Positions 54,337 through 63,135 of a stretch of 64,000 nt of DNA are shown here, piece by piece; within the stretch, counting starts at the first letter, position 1; each line of letters begins with the position of its first letter. The position numbers and the translations under genes are program-made. The DNA is from Betaproteobacteria bacterium (GTDB taxonomy: Bacteria; Pseudomonadota; Gammaproteobacteria; Burkholderiales; Casimicrobiaceae). Location: positions 28,424-92,423 of the forward strand of contig WRFN01000009.1 of NCBI GenBank assembly GCA_009778785.1. The letters run 5' to 3'. Below the pieces are notes generated by a model. It did not search any database. It had not been told where the DNA came from and was given only the letters and a program-made list of their open reading frames with translations.

Positions 54337-54549
54337 TCAGTAAAGTTTCGGCGGCAACTGTTGGCTGCGCAGGCGTTTGTGATGGCGCTTGGCGGCGGCA
54401 GCCTTTTTGCGTTTGCGTTCAGCGGTCGGCTTTTCGTAAAACTCACGAGCGCGCAGTTCGGTGAGCAGGCCGGTTTTTTCGATGGTGCGCTTGAAGCGAC
54501 GCAAGGCGGCTTCAAACGGTTCGTTTTCGCGGACGCGGACGTTAGGCAT
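54337..54549 (-). CDS. rpsU: 30S ribosomal protein S21
   Basis: S21 is a small basic 30S protein needed for base pairing of the 16S 3' end with mRNA leaders. The 70-residue protein reads [12 protein letters not shown], then [33 protein letters not shown] (20 residues) and a Lys/Arg/His-rich end [10 protein letters not shown], typical of betaproteobacterial S21. A TTG three codons upstream is too close to AAGGA. The ATG at 54549 has it at a rather long 11-base spacing. It is a single-gene unit with its own promoter and terminator. Confidence 0.96.
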   Translation of the reverse strand: MPNVRVRENEPFEAALRRFKRTIEKTGLLTELRAREFYEKPTAERKRKKAAAAKRHHKRLRSQQLPPKLY

Positions 54550-54603
54550 GTGTATCAAAATCCTTTGTAAAAAATAGCATGAACCCGGAATGGGAAACGC
54601 TAA

Positions 54604-54633
54604 ATTATAACGGTTTTAAGGGCATAGAGTAAA
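54604..54633 (-). promoter_or_regulatory. Sigma-70-type promoter of rpsU
   Basis: On the minus strand a perfect TATAAT (plus coordinates 54604-54609) is preceded at 18 bp by TTTACT (54628-54633). Transcription would start about 47 bases before the rpsU ATG. Confidence 0.65.
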
Positions 54634-54796
54634 GCGACAGCTTTGCTTTATGGCGGATGAGTGTTGTTAATGAGGTCGCGCGATTCTAATGGCAAATGGC
54701 CAGAAGGGTGATAGTGTCATGAATCGTGAGTGAGGGTTGAATTGGGCGGCCTTTGGGATTATCTTTCTCTCATTATTCCCTTTCGAAGGATTCGCG

Positions 54797-55906
54797 ATGA
54801 GTGTTCCGTCCATTTACGATCAACCCTTCTCTTTCGCCAACGGCGCTGCGCTGCGCAATCGCATCGTGATGGCGCCGATGACCACTTGGTCGGGCGATGA
54901 CAACGGTCGATTGACGCCCGACGAGTTGGCGTATTACAGCGCTCGCGCCGGCGGCGTCGGCATGCTGATTACCGGCACGACTTACACCGTGCCCAACGGC
55001 AAAGGTTTCTCCGGCCAGTTTTACGCCGGTGAAGACCGTTTCATTCCTTGGTTGACCGAGCTCGCGCATCTGATCAAAAACCGGGGCGCCAAGGTGGTGC
55101 TGCAAATTTTTCACGCCGGCAAGCAAAGTTCGCCGGAGTTGTCCGGCAACGATGTGGTGAGCGCTTCGGAGGTCGGGTCGGAACGCCCCGGCTCCGTCAA
55201 ACCGCGCGCGCTGGAAGATGCGGAAATCGAGACGATCATCGCTTCGTTCGGCGAGGCGACGCGACGCGCGATTGCCGCCGGTTTCGACGGTGTTGAAATT
55301 CACGGCGCCAACGGTTATTTGATTCAGCAATTTTTTTCGCCGTATTCAAACTGCCGTACCGATCGCTGGGGCGGTTCGCTCGAAGCGCGCGCGCGTTTTC
55401 CGTTGGCGGTTGCCGATGCTGTGCTCGACGCGGCTCAAAAACACGCGAGCAAAACGTTCATCGTCGGTTATCGCTTTTCACCCGAAGAAACCAAAACGCC
55501 GGGAATCACGCTCGACGACACGCTTTATCTGGTGGATCAATTGGCGGAAAAACCGCTGACGTATTTGCATGCTTCTCTGGGGCGTTTCGATCAAACCGTG
55601 CAGCGCGATAGAAACGACCGGCGCATCGTCGGTCAGGTGATTCATCAACGGTTGGAAAAACGCTTACCGCTGATCGGTGTCGGCGGTGTCAAAGTGGCAG
55701 ACGATTTGGAGGAGGCGTTCGAGATCGGCTACGACCTCGTTGCCATCGGGCGCGCCTTGATTGCCGAGCCGCAGTGGGTACAGAAAGCGCGCGTTGGGGA
55801 AAAAATTGTTCCGGTCATTGCGAAAGAAGATTGCGTCAAGCAGCGCGTGCCGGAAAAAATGTTCAAGGCGCTGGAAGAAAGATTTCCGGATGCGGTGGCA
55901 AAGTAA
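54797..55906 (+). CDS. NADH:flavin oxidoreductase, Old Yellow Enzyme family
   Basis: A 369-residue FMN-dependent TIM-barrel oxidoreductase. Visible are RNRIVMAPMTTWS near residues 22-34, the HAGKQSSPELSG segment near 109-120, the HGANGYLIQQFFSPYSN active-site stretch near 172-188, and WGGSLEARARF near 192-202. Members reduce activated C=C bonds with NAD(P)H; physiological substrates are rarely known. GAAGGA lies 6 bases before the ATG at 54797. It ends in a strong terminator that also separates it from the convergent giant surface-protein gene. Confidence 0.92.
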   Translation: MSVPSIYDQPFSFANGAALRNRIVMAPMTTWSGDDNGRLTPDELAYYSARAGGVGMLITGTTYTVPNGKGFSGQFYAGEDRFIPWLTELAHLIKNRGAKVVLQIFHAGKQSSPELSGNDVVSASEVGSERPGSVKPRALEDAEIETIIASFGEATRRAIAAGFDGVEIHGANGYLIQQFFSPYSNCRTDRWGGSLEARARFPLAVADAVLDAAQKHASKTFIVGYRFSPEETKTPGITLDDTLYLVDQLAEKPLTYLHASLGRFDQTVQRDRNDRRIVGQVIHQRLEKRLPLIGVGGVKVADDLEEAFEIGYDLVAIGRALIAEPQWVQKARVGEKIVPVIAKEDCVKQRVPEKMFKALEERFPDAVAK

Positions 55907-55924
55907 AACAAACCGACGGATGAA

Positions 55925-55964
55925 ATGATAGGGGCGGGTTTCAAACCCGCCCCTATCATTTTTT
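55925..55964. terminator. Long palindromic terminator between convergent genes
   Basis: A perfect 17-bp inverted repeat around 55942 (ATGATAGGGGCGGGTTT with its complement) is followed by TTTTTT on the plus side. It fits a terminator for the Old Yellow Enzyme gene and contains the core of the dispersed repeat at 24754 and 34872, so a mobile palindrome seems to have been adopted as a terminator. Confidence 0.85.
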
Positions 55965-55981
55965 GCCAGCCTCTGATTTCG

Positions 55982-58900
55982 CTACACGCGACGTTTCCTT
56001 TGCATTTGCCTGAGCGCTGCTACTGCTAACACCAACGCCAGCAACATCAGCATGGCCGGATTCAGCGTCGGGATGCTTTGCGCGGCGCCGCCACCGCCGC
56101 CCGGCGGTGGGCTGATCAGAATATTGAACGCCACAGACACACTTCCTCCGCCGTTGGTGGCCGTCACGCTGAAGTTGAATGTGCCTGCCATCGTCGGCGT
56201 GCCGGAAATAACACCCGTTATCGGATCGAGCGTCAACCCCGGCGGCAACAACGTGCCGGGAGCCACAGACCAGGTGACCGGATCGCTCGCCGTCAACGTG
56301 ACGCCGCCGTACGGCGAACCCAACGTGCCATCCGGCAAGGCGCCCGGAGTCGTCGTGATCGTCGGCGCGGGGGTGCCCGGTGGGCTGATCAGGATGGAGA
56401 ACGCCACCGGCGCGGAGGTGACGCCGTTGTCGGTGGCCGTCACATTGAAATTGAATGTGCCTGCCGTCGTCGGCGTGCCGGAAATGATTCCCGTCGTCGG
56501 ATCGAGCGTTAGCCCCGGCGGCAGAGTGCCGGAGGATGCCCAAGTGGCCGCCGGATCGCTCGACGTTAGCGTCACGCTGTACAGTACGTTGACCATGCCT
56601 GCGGCCAACGCGCCCGGAGCCGTCGTGATTGTCGGCGCGATGGGCGCGGCGGTCACTTCAAAGCTCACGCCGAAATTCTTCGAGATGTTGTTGGCGGCGT
56701 TCGACACGGTGACCGTAGCGTTGTACGCTCCCACGCCGAGGCCGGTATTCGGCACGACAGTGAACGAGCCGGTACCGCTCGTTGCAATACTGGCGACCGT
56801 GGTTGGTGACAGCGTGAAAGCTCCAGTGCTGCCGGTCATCGTCACCGACAATGCGCCGGTGGGCTGATTGCCGGTGTTCGTCACCGTCACAGGCAGTGCT
56901 GTTTGCGGCGCGTAGCCAGCCGCCACTGAACCGAAATCGTATGTTCCCGTTTGGCTCAGAGAGATGCCGTAAGTCGGCGCGGCGGAGATGGTGCCGTAGC
57001 TGATGGTGATGCTTTGGCTGGCGCTCGGTGTCTCACTGTCGGTGACGGTGATGGTCGCCTGACAAGTCGCGGGCGTACAAGTGGTCGGCGTTGTCGGCGT
57101 GCCGGAGATCACCCCCGCCGCGCTGATGCTGATGCCGCTCGGCAAACCCGTGGCGCTGAATGTGTACGGCGTGGTGCCGCCCGCTGCGTTACCCGATACG
57201 TTGATGGGCGTGATGGCCGTACCGACCGTGGACGCCGGAATGTCAAACGCCGTATTGTAGGTAAAGGTCAACGGCGAACCGGGCGGCGCGCTGAACACGA
57301 CGGTCGCGCCGCTTGCTTGCAGCGAAGCGCCCGTTGACGGGTCGGGATTGACGATATGGCCAGGCAGTGCAAACGCGATGTTGTCAGCGGCGCTGAACGA
57401 AGTTATCACCGAGAAGGTCTTTCCGGTGGTATCGAGGCCGGTCATCACGTTGTAAGTGCCGCTGCCGAACGGCGCGGCGTTAAACGGCGACGGCAACACC
57501 ATGGTGACAATGCCTCCCGATGTCGGGGTCGCCGTGAACAGAACGGAGTTACCGGTATTTCCGGAAGCATTCTTCAGATTGCCTTCGGGGATGGCGACAA
57601 ACACGTTGTCGGTTGGAGCAGAGCCGGTGTAAACATCGTATCCGGCGCCGATGTCTTGCGCTCCGCCATTTCCGTTAGCGGTGACGCTGGTGTTTTCACC
57701 GTAGATCAAAATGTTGCCGCTGGCGCCGCCGCTGCCTTGGCCGCCGCCGATGCCGGCGCCGGTGCCGAGGTTGCCGCCGTTGGCGATGACCGTGCCGCCG
57801 CTGATGACGATGTTGCCGCCTGCACCGTTGAAGCCGCCGCCGATACCGGCCGCGCCTTGAAGGCCGCCCGCCGCCGTGACGGCGCCGCCGGTGATGGTGA
57901 TGTTGCCGCCCGCCGCGTTATAACCGCCGCCGCCGATACCGGCTGCGCCGTAACCGTTGGGGTTGCCGGTGGCGCTGACCGTGCCGCCGTTGATGGTGAT
58001 GTTGCCGCCATCGCCGCCGTAACCGCCGCCGATACCGGCGGCGTAATCGTTGCCGCCGAAGGCGTGAACTTCACCGCTGTTGATGATGATGGTGCCGCCA
58101 TCGCTGCCGTTGCCGTTATTGAACCAGCCGCCGATACCGGCGCTGTTATCGCCGCCGGTAACGTTCAGGATACCGTCGGGAGCGTCGCTGATCGTCAGCG
58201 TCGCGCCGGTGGTCTGGATGCCCGCACAGCCCATACCTGAGATGAGGGTGTTGTTTGAACTGGCCGCCAGCACGAGATGCACATCCGCGCCCGCGTTCAG
58301 CAGCAGCGCGGTTTGCTGGGAGGTCAGACTGGTGATAGTCATGGTGTTCAACGTGACGGTAGCCGTAGCGTCCGCATCAACTTCGAGGCGGCGCTGGCTG
58401 CCGGCGTTGCTGTTGATCACGGTCACGTTGGCGGCGTCGTGGATCGTGTAAACGCCGTTCGCGCCGCCCGAATAGCTCCACCCTCTGCCGGTCAAGGGCG
58501 GATTGGTCAGGCTCAAATCAATGGTATCTCCTCCCGGCGTCTGGTTCACCACTACCGTGGCGATATTGCTCGTCGCCATGCTGGTGGTGCCGTTGACAAC
58601 GCTGGTGTTGGTCACCACAACGTAGTAGTAGTACGTTCCGGCGGTGGTTGTGTCCGGCGTGCACGAGGCGCCGCCGGAACAGACAGGCGTGCCGCCGCTC
58701 GTGCTGTTCGTTGTGTTGCGATACCACTGATAAGTCAACGTGCCGCCGTCCGTAACGTTGGCGGAGATGGTTAGCGGAGTTGCCGTATCGTTTTGGGTGT
58801 AAGTGATCGTACCTGTCGGCAAAGAGGAGAGCGTCGGCGTTTGCGCGATCGCCGTCACCGTGAAGCTCACGCCGAAGCTCGCCGTGATGTTGGCGCCGTT

Positions 58901-61900
58901 CGATACCGTCACCGTGGCGCTATAGGAATTTGCCGCAAGGCCGGTGTTCGGAACGACGGTGAAAGTATCGGAACCGCTGACAGCGAGGCTGTTGATCGTT
59001 GTCTTCGACAACGTGAAGCTGCCCGCGGTCGCGCCGGACAGAGCTATCGTCAAATTACCGGTCGCCTGATTGCCGGTATTCGCCACCGTCACATTCCACG
59101 GCATTTGCGCCGAGTAGCCGACAGCCTGCGAGCCGAAGTCGTGCGAGCCCGATGGCGTCAGCGAGATACTGTAAATCGGCTGGAGCACCGTGAAGGTCAC
59201 GCCGAAACTTTCCGAGATGCTGTTGTTGCCTGTGACTGTGATCGTGGCGTTGTAGGTTCCCACCGCGAGGCCGGGGTTCGGGACGACGGTGAAAGCATCG
59301 GCGCCGTTGCGCGCGATACTGTTGATCGAAGTGGTTGACAACGCGAAAGCGGCAGTGTCGCCGGTCATCGCGACCGACAACGCGCCGGTGGGCTGATTAC
59401 CGGTGTTGGTCACCGTCACATTCAGCGGCGTTAACGCCGAATAGCCCAGATACAGCGAGCCGAAATCGTGCGTTCCCGTTTCGCTGAGGGAGATACCGTA
59501 GGTCTTCAGCGTAAAGACGATGTGCGCGCCAGTGGCCAACAGATCGGCGCCGGTCGCCGGATCGGGAGACACGTCGTAGCCGGTCAGCGCAAACGGCGTG
59601 TTGTCGGTGGCGTCGAACGAAGTCAGCACCGAGAAAGTTTTTCCGGTGGAATCGAGACCGGTCATCAGGTCATAAGTTCCGTTACCGAATGGCGCCGCAT
59701 CAAACGGCGACGGCAACGTTACCGTCACAACGTCGGTTGACGGCTGATCCGCCGTGAACCAAACGGGATTGCCGATTTCGCCCGAAGCGTTGTTCAGATT
59801 GCCTTCGGGGATGGCGACGAAGATGGCATTGGTGGCGCCGAGGCCTGAGGGGCCACTGCCCGCGCCGATACCTTGTGCGATGGTTCCGCCGCCTGTGGCG
59901 GTCACGACGGTGTTTTCGCCATAGATCAGAATGTTGCCGCTGGCGCCGACAGTAGAGCTTTGAGTGCCGCCGCTGCCGATACCGGCGCCGCCTTGGCTGC
60001 CGCCACCGCCACCGCCGCCGGCAGTGACCGTGCCGCCGCTGATGATGACATTACCACCATCGGCGTAGGCGCCGCCGCCGATCCCGGCAGCGTTGGTGCC
60101 GCCGGTAGCGTTGACGGTGCCGCCGGTAATGGTGATGTAGCCACCCGTAACTCCGCTCCCTACGGCTCTTGCCTCTCCACTGCCGATGCCGGCACCGTAA
60201 TTGCTGGTGCTACTGGCGTTGACGGTGCCGCCGTTGATGGTGATGTTGCCGCCGGAACCGCCGTTGCCGGCCATGACCGAGCCGCCGCCGCCGATGCCGG
60301 CGGCAGTCATACTGCCGATAGCGGTGATGAAGCCACCGTTGATGATGATGTTGCCTCCGTCGCCGGCATCGGCGGTAGAGTTGGCGGGATAGCCGCCGAT
60401 ACCGGCACCTTGCCCGTTTCCGGTGGCTGTCAGGCTACCCGTCCCTGCTGTTTGGCCATCGATCGTCAAGGTGGCGCCGGTAGTTTGGATGCCTGCTCTG
60501 ATACTTGATGTCAGGATGTTGGTTGTGCCATCCGCCAGAATGAGCGTCACGTCCGAACCCGCGTCCAGCAGCAGCGCGCATGTGGCGCCTGATGTAGCAG
60601 AGATGGACATGCCGTTCAGCGTGATCGTAGCCTTGGCATCGGTCGCGACTTCGAGGCGGCGGTAGTTGGTGCTGTCGTTGATCACGATCACGTCGGCGCC
60701 ATCCTGAATGGTGTAAACGAGGGACGAATACGTCCAGCCTGTCCCGCTGGGCGGCGGGTTGGTATCGCTCAAATCGATGATATTAGTGCCGACGCGATTG
60801 GCAGTTGTAAAGGTAATGTCAAAGCTCGCTGAAATCCCGTTACTGCCCGTAACCGTAATCGTGGCGTTGTACGTTCCCGGTGAGAGGCCATTGTTCGGTC
60901 TGACCGTGAAAGAGCCGGTACTGTTCACTGCGATACTGGCTACCGTGGAAGCTGACAGCGAAAAGGCCGTTGTGCTGCCGGTCATCGCTACCGACAAGTT
61001 ACCGGTGGGCGCCGTGCCGGTGTTCGTGATCGTCACGGTCAGTGCCGGCTGCGTCGTGTAGGGGATGGTGACCGAGCCGAGATCGACAGTTCCCGTTTGA
61101 TCGAGCGTGATGCTGTAATTCGCCGGAAGCACCGTGAAGGTGACATCGAAACTTGCCGAAATGCCGTGGGCGGTATTCGAGACCGTGACCGTGGCGTTAT
61201 ACGTTCCCGCCGTGAGGCCAGTAGCCGGGGTGACGGTGAAAGAGCCGGTGCTGCTAGGTGCAATGGTGGCTACCGTGACCGGCGAGCGCGTGAAAGCCGT
61301 CGTGCTGCCGGTTAGCGTTACCGTCAACCCGTCGGTGGCTGCCGTGCCGATGTTCGTGATCGTCACGGTCAGCGGTGTTTGCGCTGCATAGACGATGGTT
61401 GCCGATGGGAAAGTGTACGTTCCCGTTTGGTCGAGCGTGATACCGTAAGTCGGCGGCGCGGCGGAAACCACGACGGCCATCACGCCACTGATGGCCGTGT
61501 TGGTGACACCATTGCGGGTGTTGGTCACTACGGCGTAGTAGTAGAGCGTTCCAACGGTGGCTGTACTCGGCGTGTAGGAATTGCTGTTGGTGCCGACGAG
61601 CGTGCCGGTGCTGGTATCGCCCGTCGTGTTGCTGTACCACTGGTAAGAGAGCGTGCCACCATCAGTGACGTTGGCGGTGATTGTCAGCGGGGAAGCAGTG
61701 TCGCCTTGGGTGTAGTTGGCGTCCGCCGATTGAGCGGTGATGTTCGGGCTTTGCGCGCTGGGGTTGCACAGATCGGGCGCGGTACTGACGATGGTTTGCG
61801 CGGGATCAAAAACTGTGACCGTATAGCAATACGTCGAAGACGGCGCGCCGGTAATGCCCGACACGACGATTTTGTAAGAAGTATCATCCATGCCCGCCGC

Positions 61901-62830
61901 GAAACTCGGCAAGTTCGGCTCGAATATGATTGTGTTGTCACCGTAATAGAGAGGCAATTCGGCAGGTGTCGTGAGGAAGGAAACGGAGCTTCCGTCGCTC
62001 TTGGTCATCGTCACCGTAGCGACGTTGAATCTGGCGCCCGGATAGGAAAGTGACCAGAATCCTACAGGCGTGGCTGGTTTATCTGTAGCAGGAATCAACG
62101 TGTAGGGAACAAAGTTGGGGCTGGGCCAGGCTACCCAGGCCGCGGGTGCGTAGGTATCCTTGAACAAACTGTCTGACTCACTGGCATCTGCCGCCCAAAG
62201 GCGCAGGGCGTTAGATGAATAGTAGCTGGGGACGGTGGTGTTGATAAATTCGCCGGTTGCGAAGCCGATTTGCTGTGTGTAAAGCATCCAGCGCCGATGC
62301 CCCAGGGTAGTTTCATTGCCATCATCACTGATATAACCATCGATAGCGCCCGGTCCTGTAGCTTTGATATAAGCGGTAGGAGTGTCCCAGCCTAAAGCCA
62401 AATTGGAGGTGCTGGCGCCGGCAAGTACATCCGCGTCGTAACAATTGCCTCCGGAAGGCGTGTGATCCAAGAGTTGGTTAGCAGCCATGTACAACGCCGC
62501 TTTCCGCGCGCGATAAACGATCGTGGAGCCACCGGGAATGGTGGTGTCGGTAATCAGATTGGTCGAGGGCAACCCCGTCAGTGCGCGATAAAAATTTGCC
62601 GCGTCGATGGTGGCTTGTTGATGCGCCGTGCTGGTCGTTCCGATGGTGCAACTTGCGATGTTGCCGCCCGACCAGCCGGTAAGCACGTTTTTATAGTTCT
62701 GAAAATTGCCGTAAGCAGCGTTGACTTCTGTACGGTTGGTGGTATCGATCGTGAGCGCGTGCAGATTGGTCGAAAACAAAACCAGCGCGCCAAGAAGACC
62801 AAGAAGACGAAACATCGGACGACGAAACAT
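55982..62830 (-). CDS. Giant secreted multidomain protein with CAP domain, Ig-like repeats, duplicated beta-helix modules and sorting-type C-terminus
   Basis: The 2282-residue protein has, in order: a signal peptide (residues 1-25); a CAP/SCP-like domain (about 30-230, with NFYRALTGLPS and LGHRRWML near 170-177); an unassigned stretch to ~350; an Ig-like domain with TLSYQWYSNTT; several ~100-residue beta-sandwich repeats of the form YGITLDQTGT...VTITNTG...GSFTV...GTYNATVTV; and a glycine-rich beta-helix module (~683-1110, units like GGNITINGGTV and GAGIGGG). More sandwich repeats, a second beta-helix module (~1437-1845) and putative Ig (He_PIG) domains follow. It ends IPTLNPAMLMLLALVL plus a basic tail. 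AGGAG lies 7 bases before the ATG at 62830. The preceding GTG is an unlikely start. Confidence 0.85.
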   Translation of the reverse strand: MFRRPMFRLLGLLGALVLFSTNLHALTIDTTNRTEVNAAYGNFQNYKNVLTGWSGGNIASCTIGTTSTAHQQATIDAANFYRALTGLPSTNLITDTTIPGGSTIVYRARKAALYMAANQLLDHTPSGGNCYDADVLAGASTSNLALGWDTPTAYIKATGPGAIDGYISDDGNETTLGHRRWMLYTQQIGFATGEFINTTVPSYYSSNALRLWAADASESDSLFKDTYAPAAWVAWPSPNFVPYTLIPATDKPATPVGFWSLSYPGARFNVATVTMTKSDGSSVSFLTTPAELPLYYGDNTIIFEPNLPSFAAGMDDTSYKIVVSGITGAPSSTYCYTVTVFDPAQTIVSTAPDLCNPSAQSPNITAQSADANYTQGDTASPLTITANVTDGGTLSYQWYSNTTGDTSTGTLVGTNSNSYTPSTATVGTLYYYAVVTNTRNGVTNTAISGVMAVVVSAAPPTYGITLDQTGTYTFPSATIVYAAQTPLTVTITNIGTAATDGLTVTLTGSTTAFTRSPVTVATIAPSSTGSFTVTPATGLTAGTYNATVTVSNTAHGISASFDVTFTVLPANYSITLDQTGTVDLGSVTIPYTTQPALTVTITNTGTAPTGNLSVAMTGSTTAFSLSASTVASIAVNSTGSFTVRPNNGLSPGTYNATITVTGSNGISASFDITFTTANRVGTNIIDLSDTNPPPSGTGWTYSSLVYTIQDGADVIVINDSTNYRRLEVATDAKATITLNGMSISATSGATCALLLDAGSDVTLILADGTTNILTSSIRAGIQTTGATLTIDGQTAGTGSLTATGNGQGAGIGGYPANSTADAGDGGNIIINGGFITAIGSMTAAGIGGGGSVMAGNGGSGGNITINGGTVNASSTSNYGAGIGSGEARAVGSGVTGGYITITGGTVNATGGTNAAGIGGGAYADGGNVIISGGTVTAGGGGGGGSQGGAGIGSGGTQSSTVGASGNILIYGENTVVTATGGGTIAQGIGAGSGPSGLGATNAIFVAIPEGNLNNASGEIGNPVWFTADQPSTDVVTVTLPSPFDAAPFGNGTYDLMTGLDSTGKTFSVLTSFDATDNTPFALTGYDVSPDPATGADLLATGAHIVFTLKTYGISLSETGTHDFGSLYLGYSALTPLNVTVTNTGNQPTGALSVAMTGDTAAFALSTTSINSIARNGADAFTVVPNPGLAVGTYNATITVTGNNSISESFGVTFTVLQPIYSISLTPSGSHDFGSQAVGYSAQMPWNVTVANTGNQATGNLTIALSGATAGSFTLSKTTINSLAVSGSDTFTVVPNTGLAANSYSATVTVSNGANITASFGVSFTVTAIAQTPTLSSLPTGTITYTQNDTATPLTISANVTDGGTLTYQWYRNTTNSTSGGTPVCSGGASCTPDTTTAGTYYYYVVVTNTSVVNGTTSMATSNIATVVVNQTPGGDTIDLSLTNPPLTGRGWSYSGGANGVYTIHDAANVTVINSNAGSQRRLEVDADATATVTLNTMTITSLTSQQTALLLNAGADVHLVLAASSNNTLISGMGCAGIQTTGATLTISDAPDGILNVTGGDNSAGIGGWFNNGNGSDGGTIIINSGEVHAFGGNDYAAGIGGGYGGDGGNITINGGTVSATGNPNGYGAAGIGGGGYNAAGGNITITGGAVTAAGGLQGAAGIGGGFNGAGGNIVISGGTVIANGGNLGTGAGIGGGQGSGGASGNILIYGENTSVTANGNGGAQDIGAGYDVYTGSAPTDNVFVAIPEGNLKNASGNTGNSVLFTATPTSGGIVTMVLPSPFNAAPFGSGTYNVMTGLDTTGKTFSVITSFSAADNIAFALPGHIVNPDPSTGASLQASGATVVFSAPPGSPLTFTYNTAFDIPASTVGTAITPINVSGNAAGGTTPYTFSATGLPSGISISAAGVISGTPTTPTTCTPATCQATITVTDSETPSASQSITISYGTISAAPTYGISLSQTGTYDFGSVAAGYAPQTALPVTVTNTGNQPTGALSVTMTGSTGAFTLSPTTVASIATSGTGSFTVVPNTGLGVGAYNATVTVSNAANNISKNFGVSFEVTAAPIAPTITTAPGALAAGMVNVLYSVTLTSSDPAATWASSGTLPPGLTLDPTTGIISGTPTTAGTFNFNVTATDNGVTSAPVAFSILISPPGTPAPTITTTPGALPDGTLGSPYGGVTLTASDPVTWSVAPGTLLPPGLTLDPITGVISGTPTMAGTFNFSVTATNGGGSVSVAFNILISPPPGGGGGAAQSIPTLNPAMLMLLALVLAVAALRQMQRKRRV
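57290..58530 (-). repeat. Second copy of the internal ~400-residue beta-helix module
   Basis: The module begins with IDLSLTNPPLTGRGWSYSGG, runs through GGNITINGGTV-type units, then FVAIPEGNLKNASGNTGN, and ends PDPSTGASLQASGATVVF. The order and many residues match the module at 59490-60790, which indicates intragenic duplication. Confidence 0.8.
59490..60790 (-). repeat. First copy of the internal ~400-residue beta-helix module
   Basis: The module begins IDLSDTNPPPSGTGWTYSS, contains the RRLEV segment and six or more GGNIxIxGGTV/AGIGGG units, then FVAIPEGNLNNASGEIGN, TGLDSTGKTFSVLTSFDATD (20 residues) and a closing PDPATGADLLATGAHIVF. The same blocks recur in the second copy. Confidence 0.8.
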
Positions 62831-63135
62831 CACGCTCTCCTAGGGGGTTGAGAGACTATAAATATTTGCGTGCGGTCTGTGCTCGCTTCGTTATTGCCAG
62901 ACCGCCCACTTCAGGTTCCAGCTACCACATCAGCATTTCACAATTATCCCAGAGAATTTTGCTTTTTGACACAAGAAAGGAGGAAATTTATCAAAGAAAC
63001 CGTGAAATTTAAAATATGCTTGAAAGGTTGGTCAATCGACAAGTTAAAAGAAAGAAAACCCCCTCTCTCAGTGTGGCAAGAGAGGGGTTGATTCCTGAAG
63101 CTTAAGCAGATCGTCGCGTTATTCTTTTTTTTACC
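62831..63135. other. 305-bp AT-rich intergenic region between the two surface-protein genes
   Basis: It carries the ribosome binding site and presumably the promoter of the giant gene at its left side, and the terminator of the partial gene at its right. A 73-codon plus-strand frame (62870-63091) has no ribosome binding site or family and is not supported. Confidence 0.65.
63060..63087 (-). terminator. Rho-independent terminator of the partial surface-protein gene
   Basis: On the minus strand CCCCTCTCT pairs with AGAGAGGGG (9 bp, 10-base loop), followed by a GTTTTCTTTCTTTT tract. It begins about 48 bp after the stop at 63136. Confidence 0.82.

Noticed and set aside
57356..58240. Plus-strand Ala/Gly/Asp-rich frames over the giant surface gene (also 58793-59338, 59873-60508, 61379-62053)
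   Set aside because: Antisense of repetitive Gly/Thr/Val coding sequence; no signal or domain.
62870..63091. 73-codon plus-strand frame between the two surface genes
   Set aside because: No ribosome binding site, no family, and it runs through the terminator of the partial gene.
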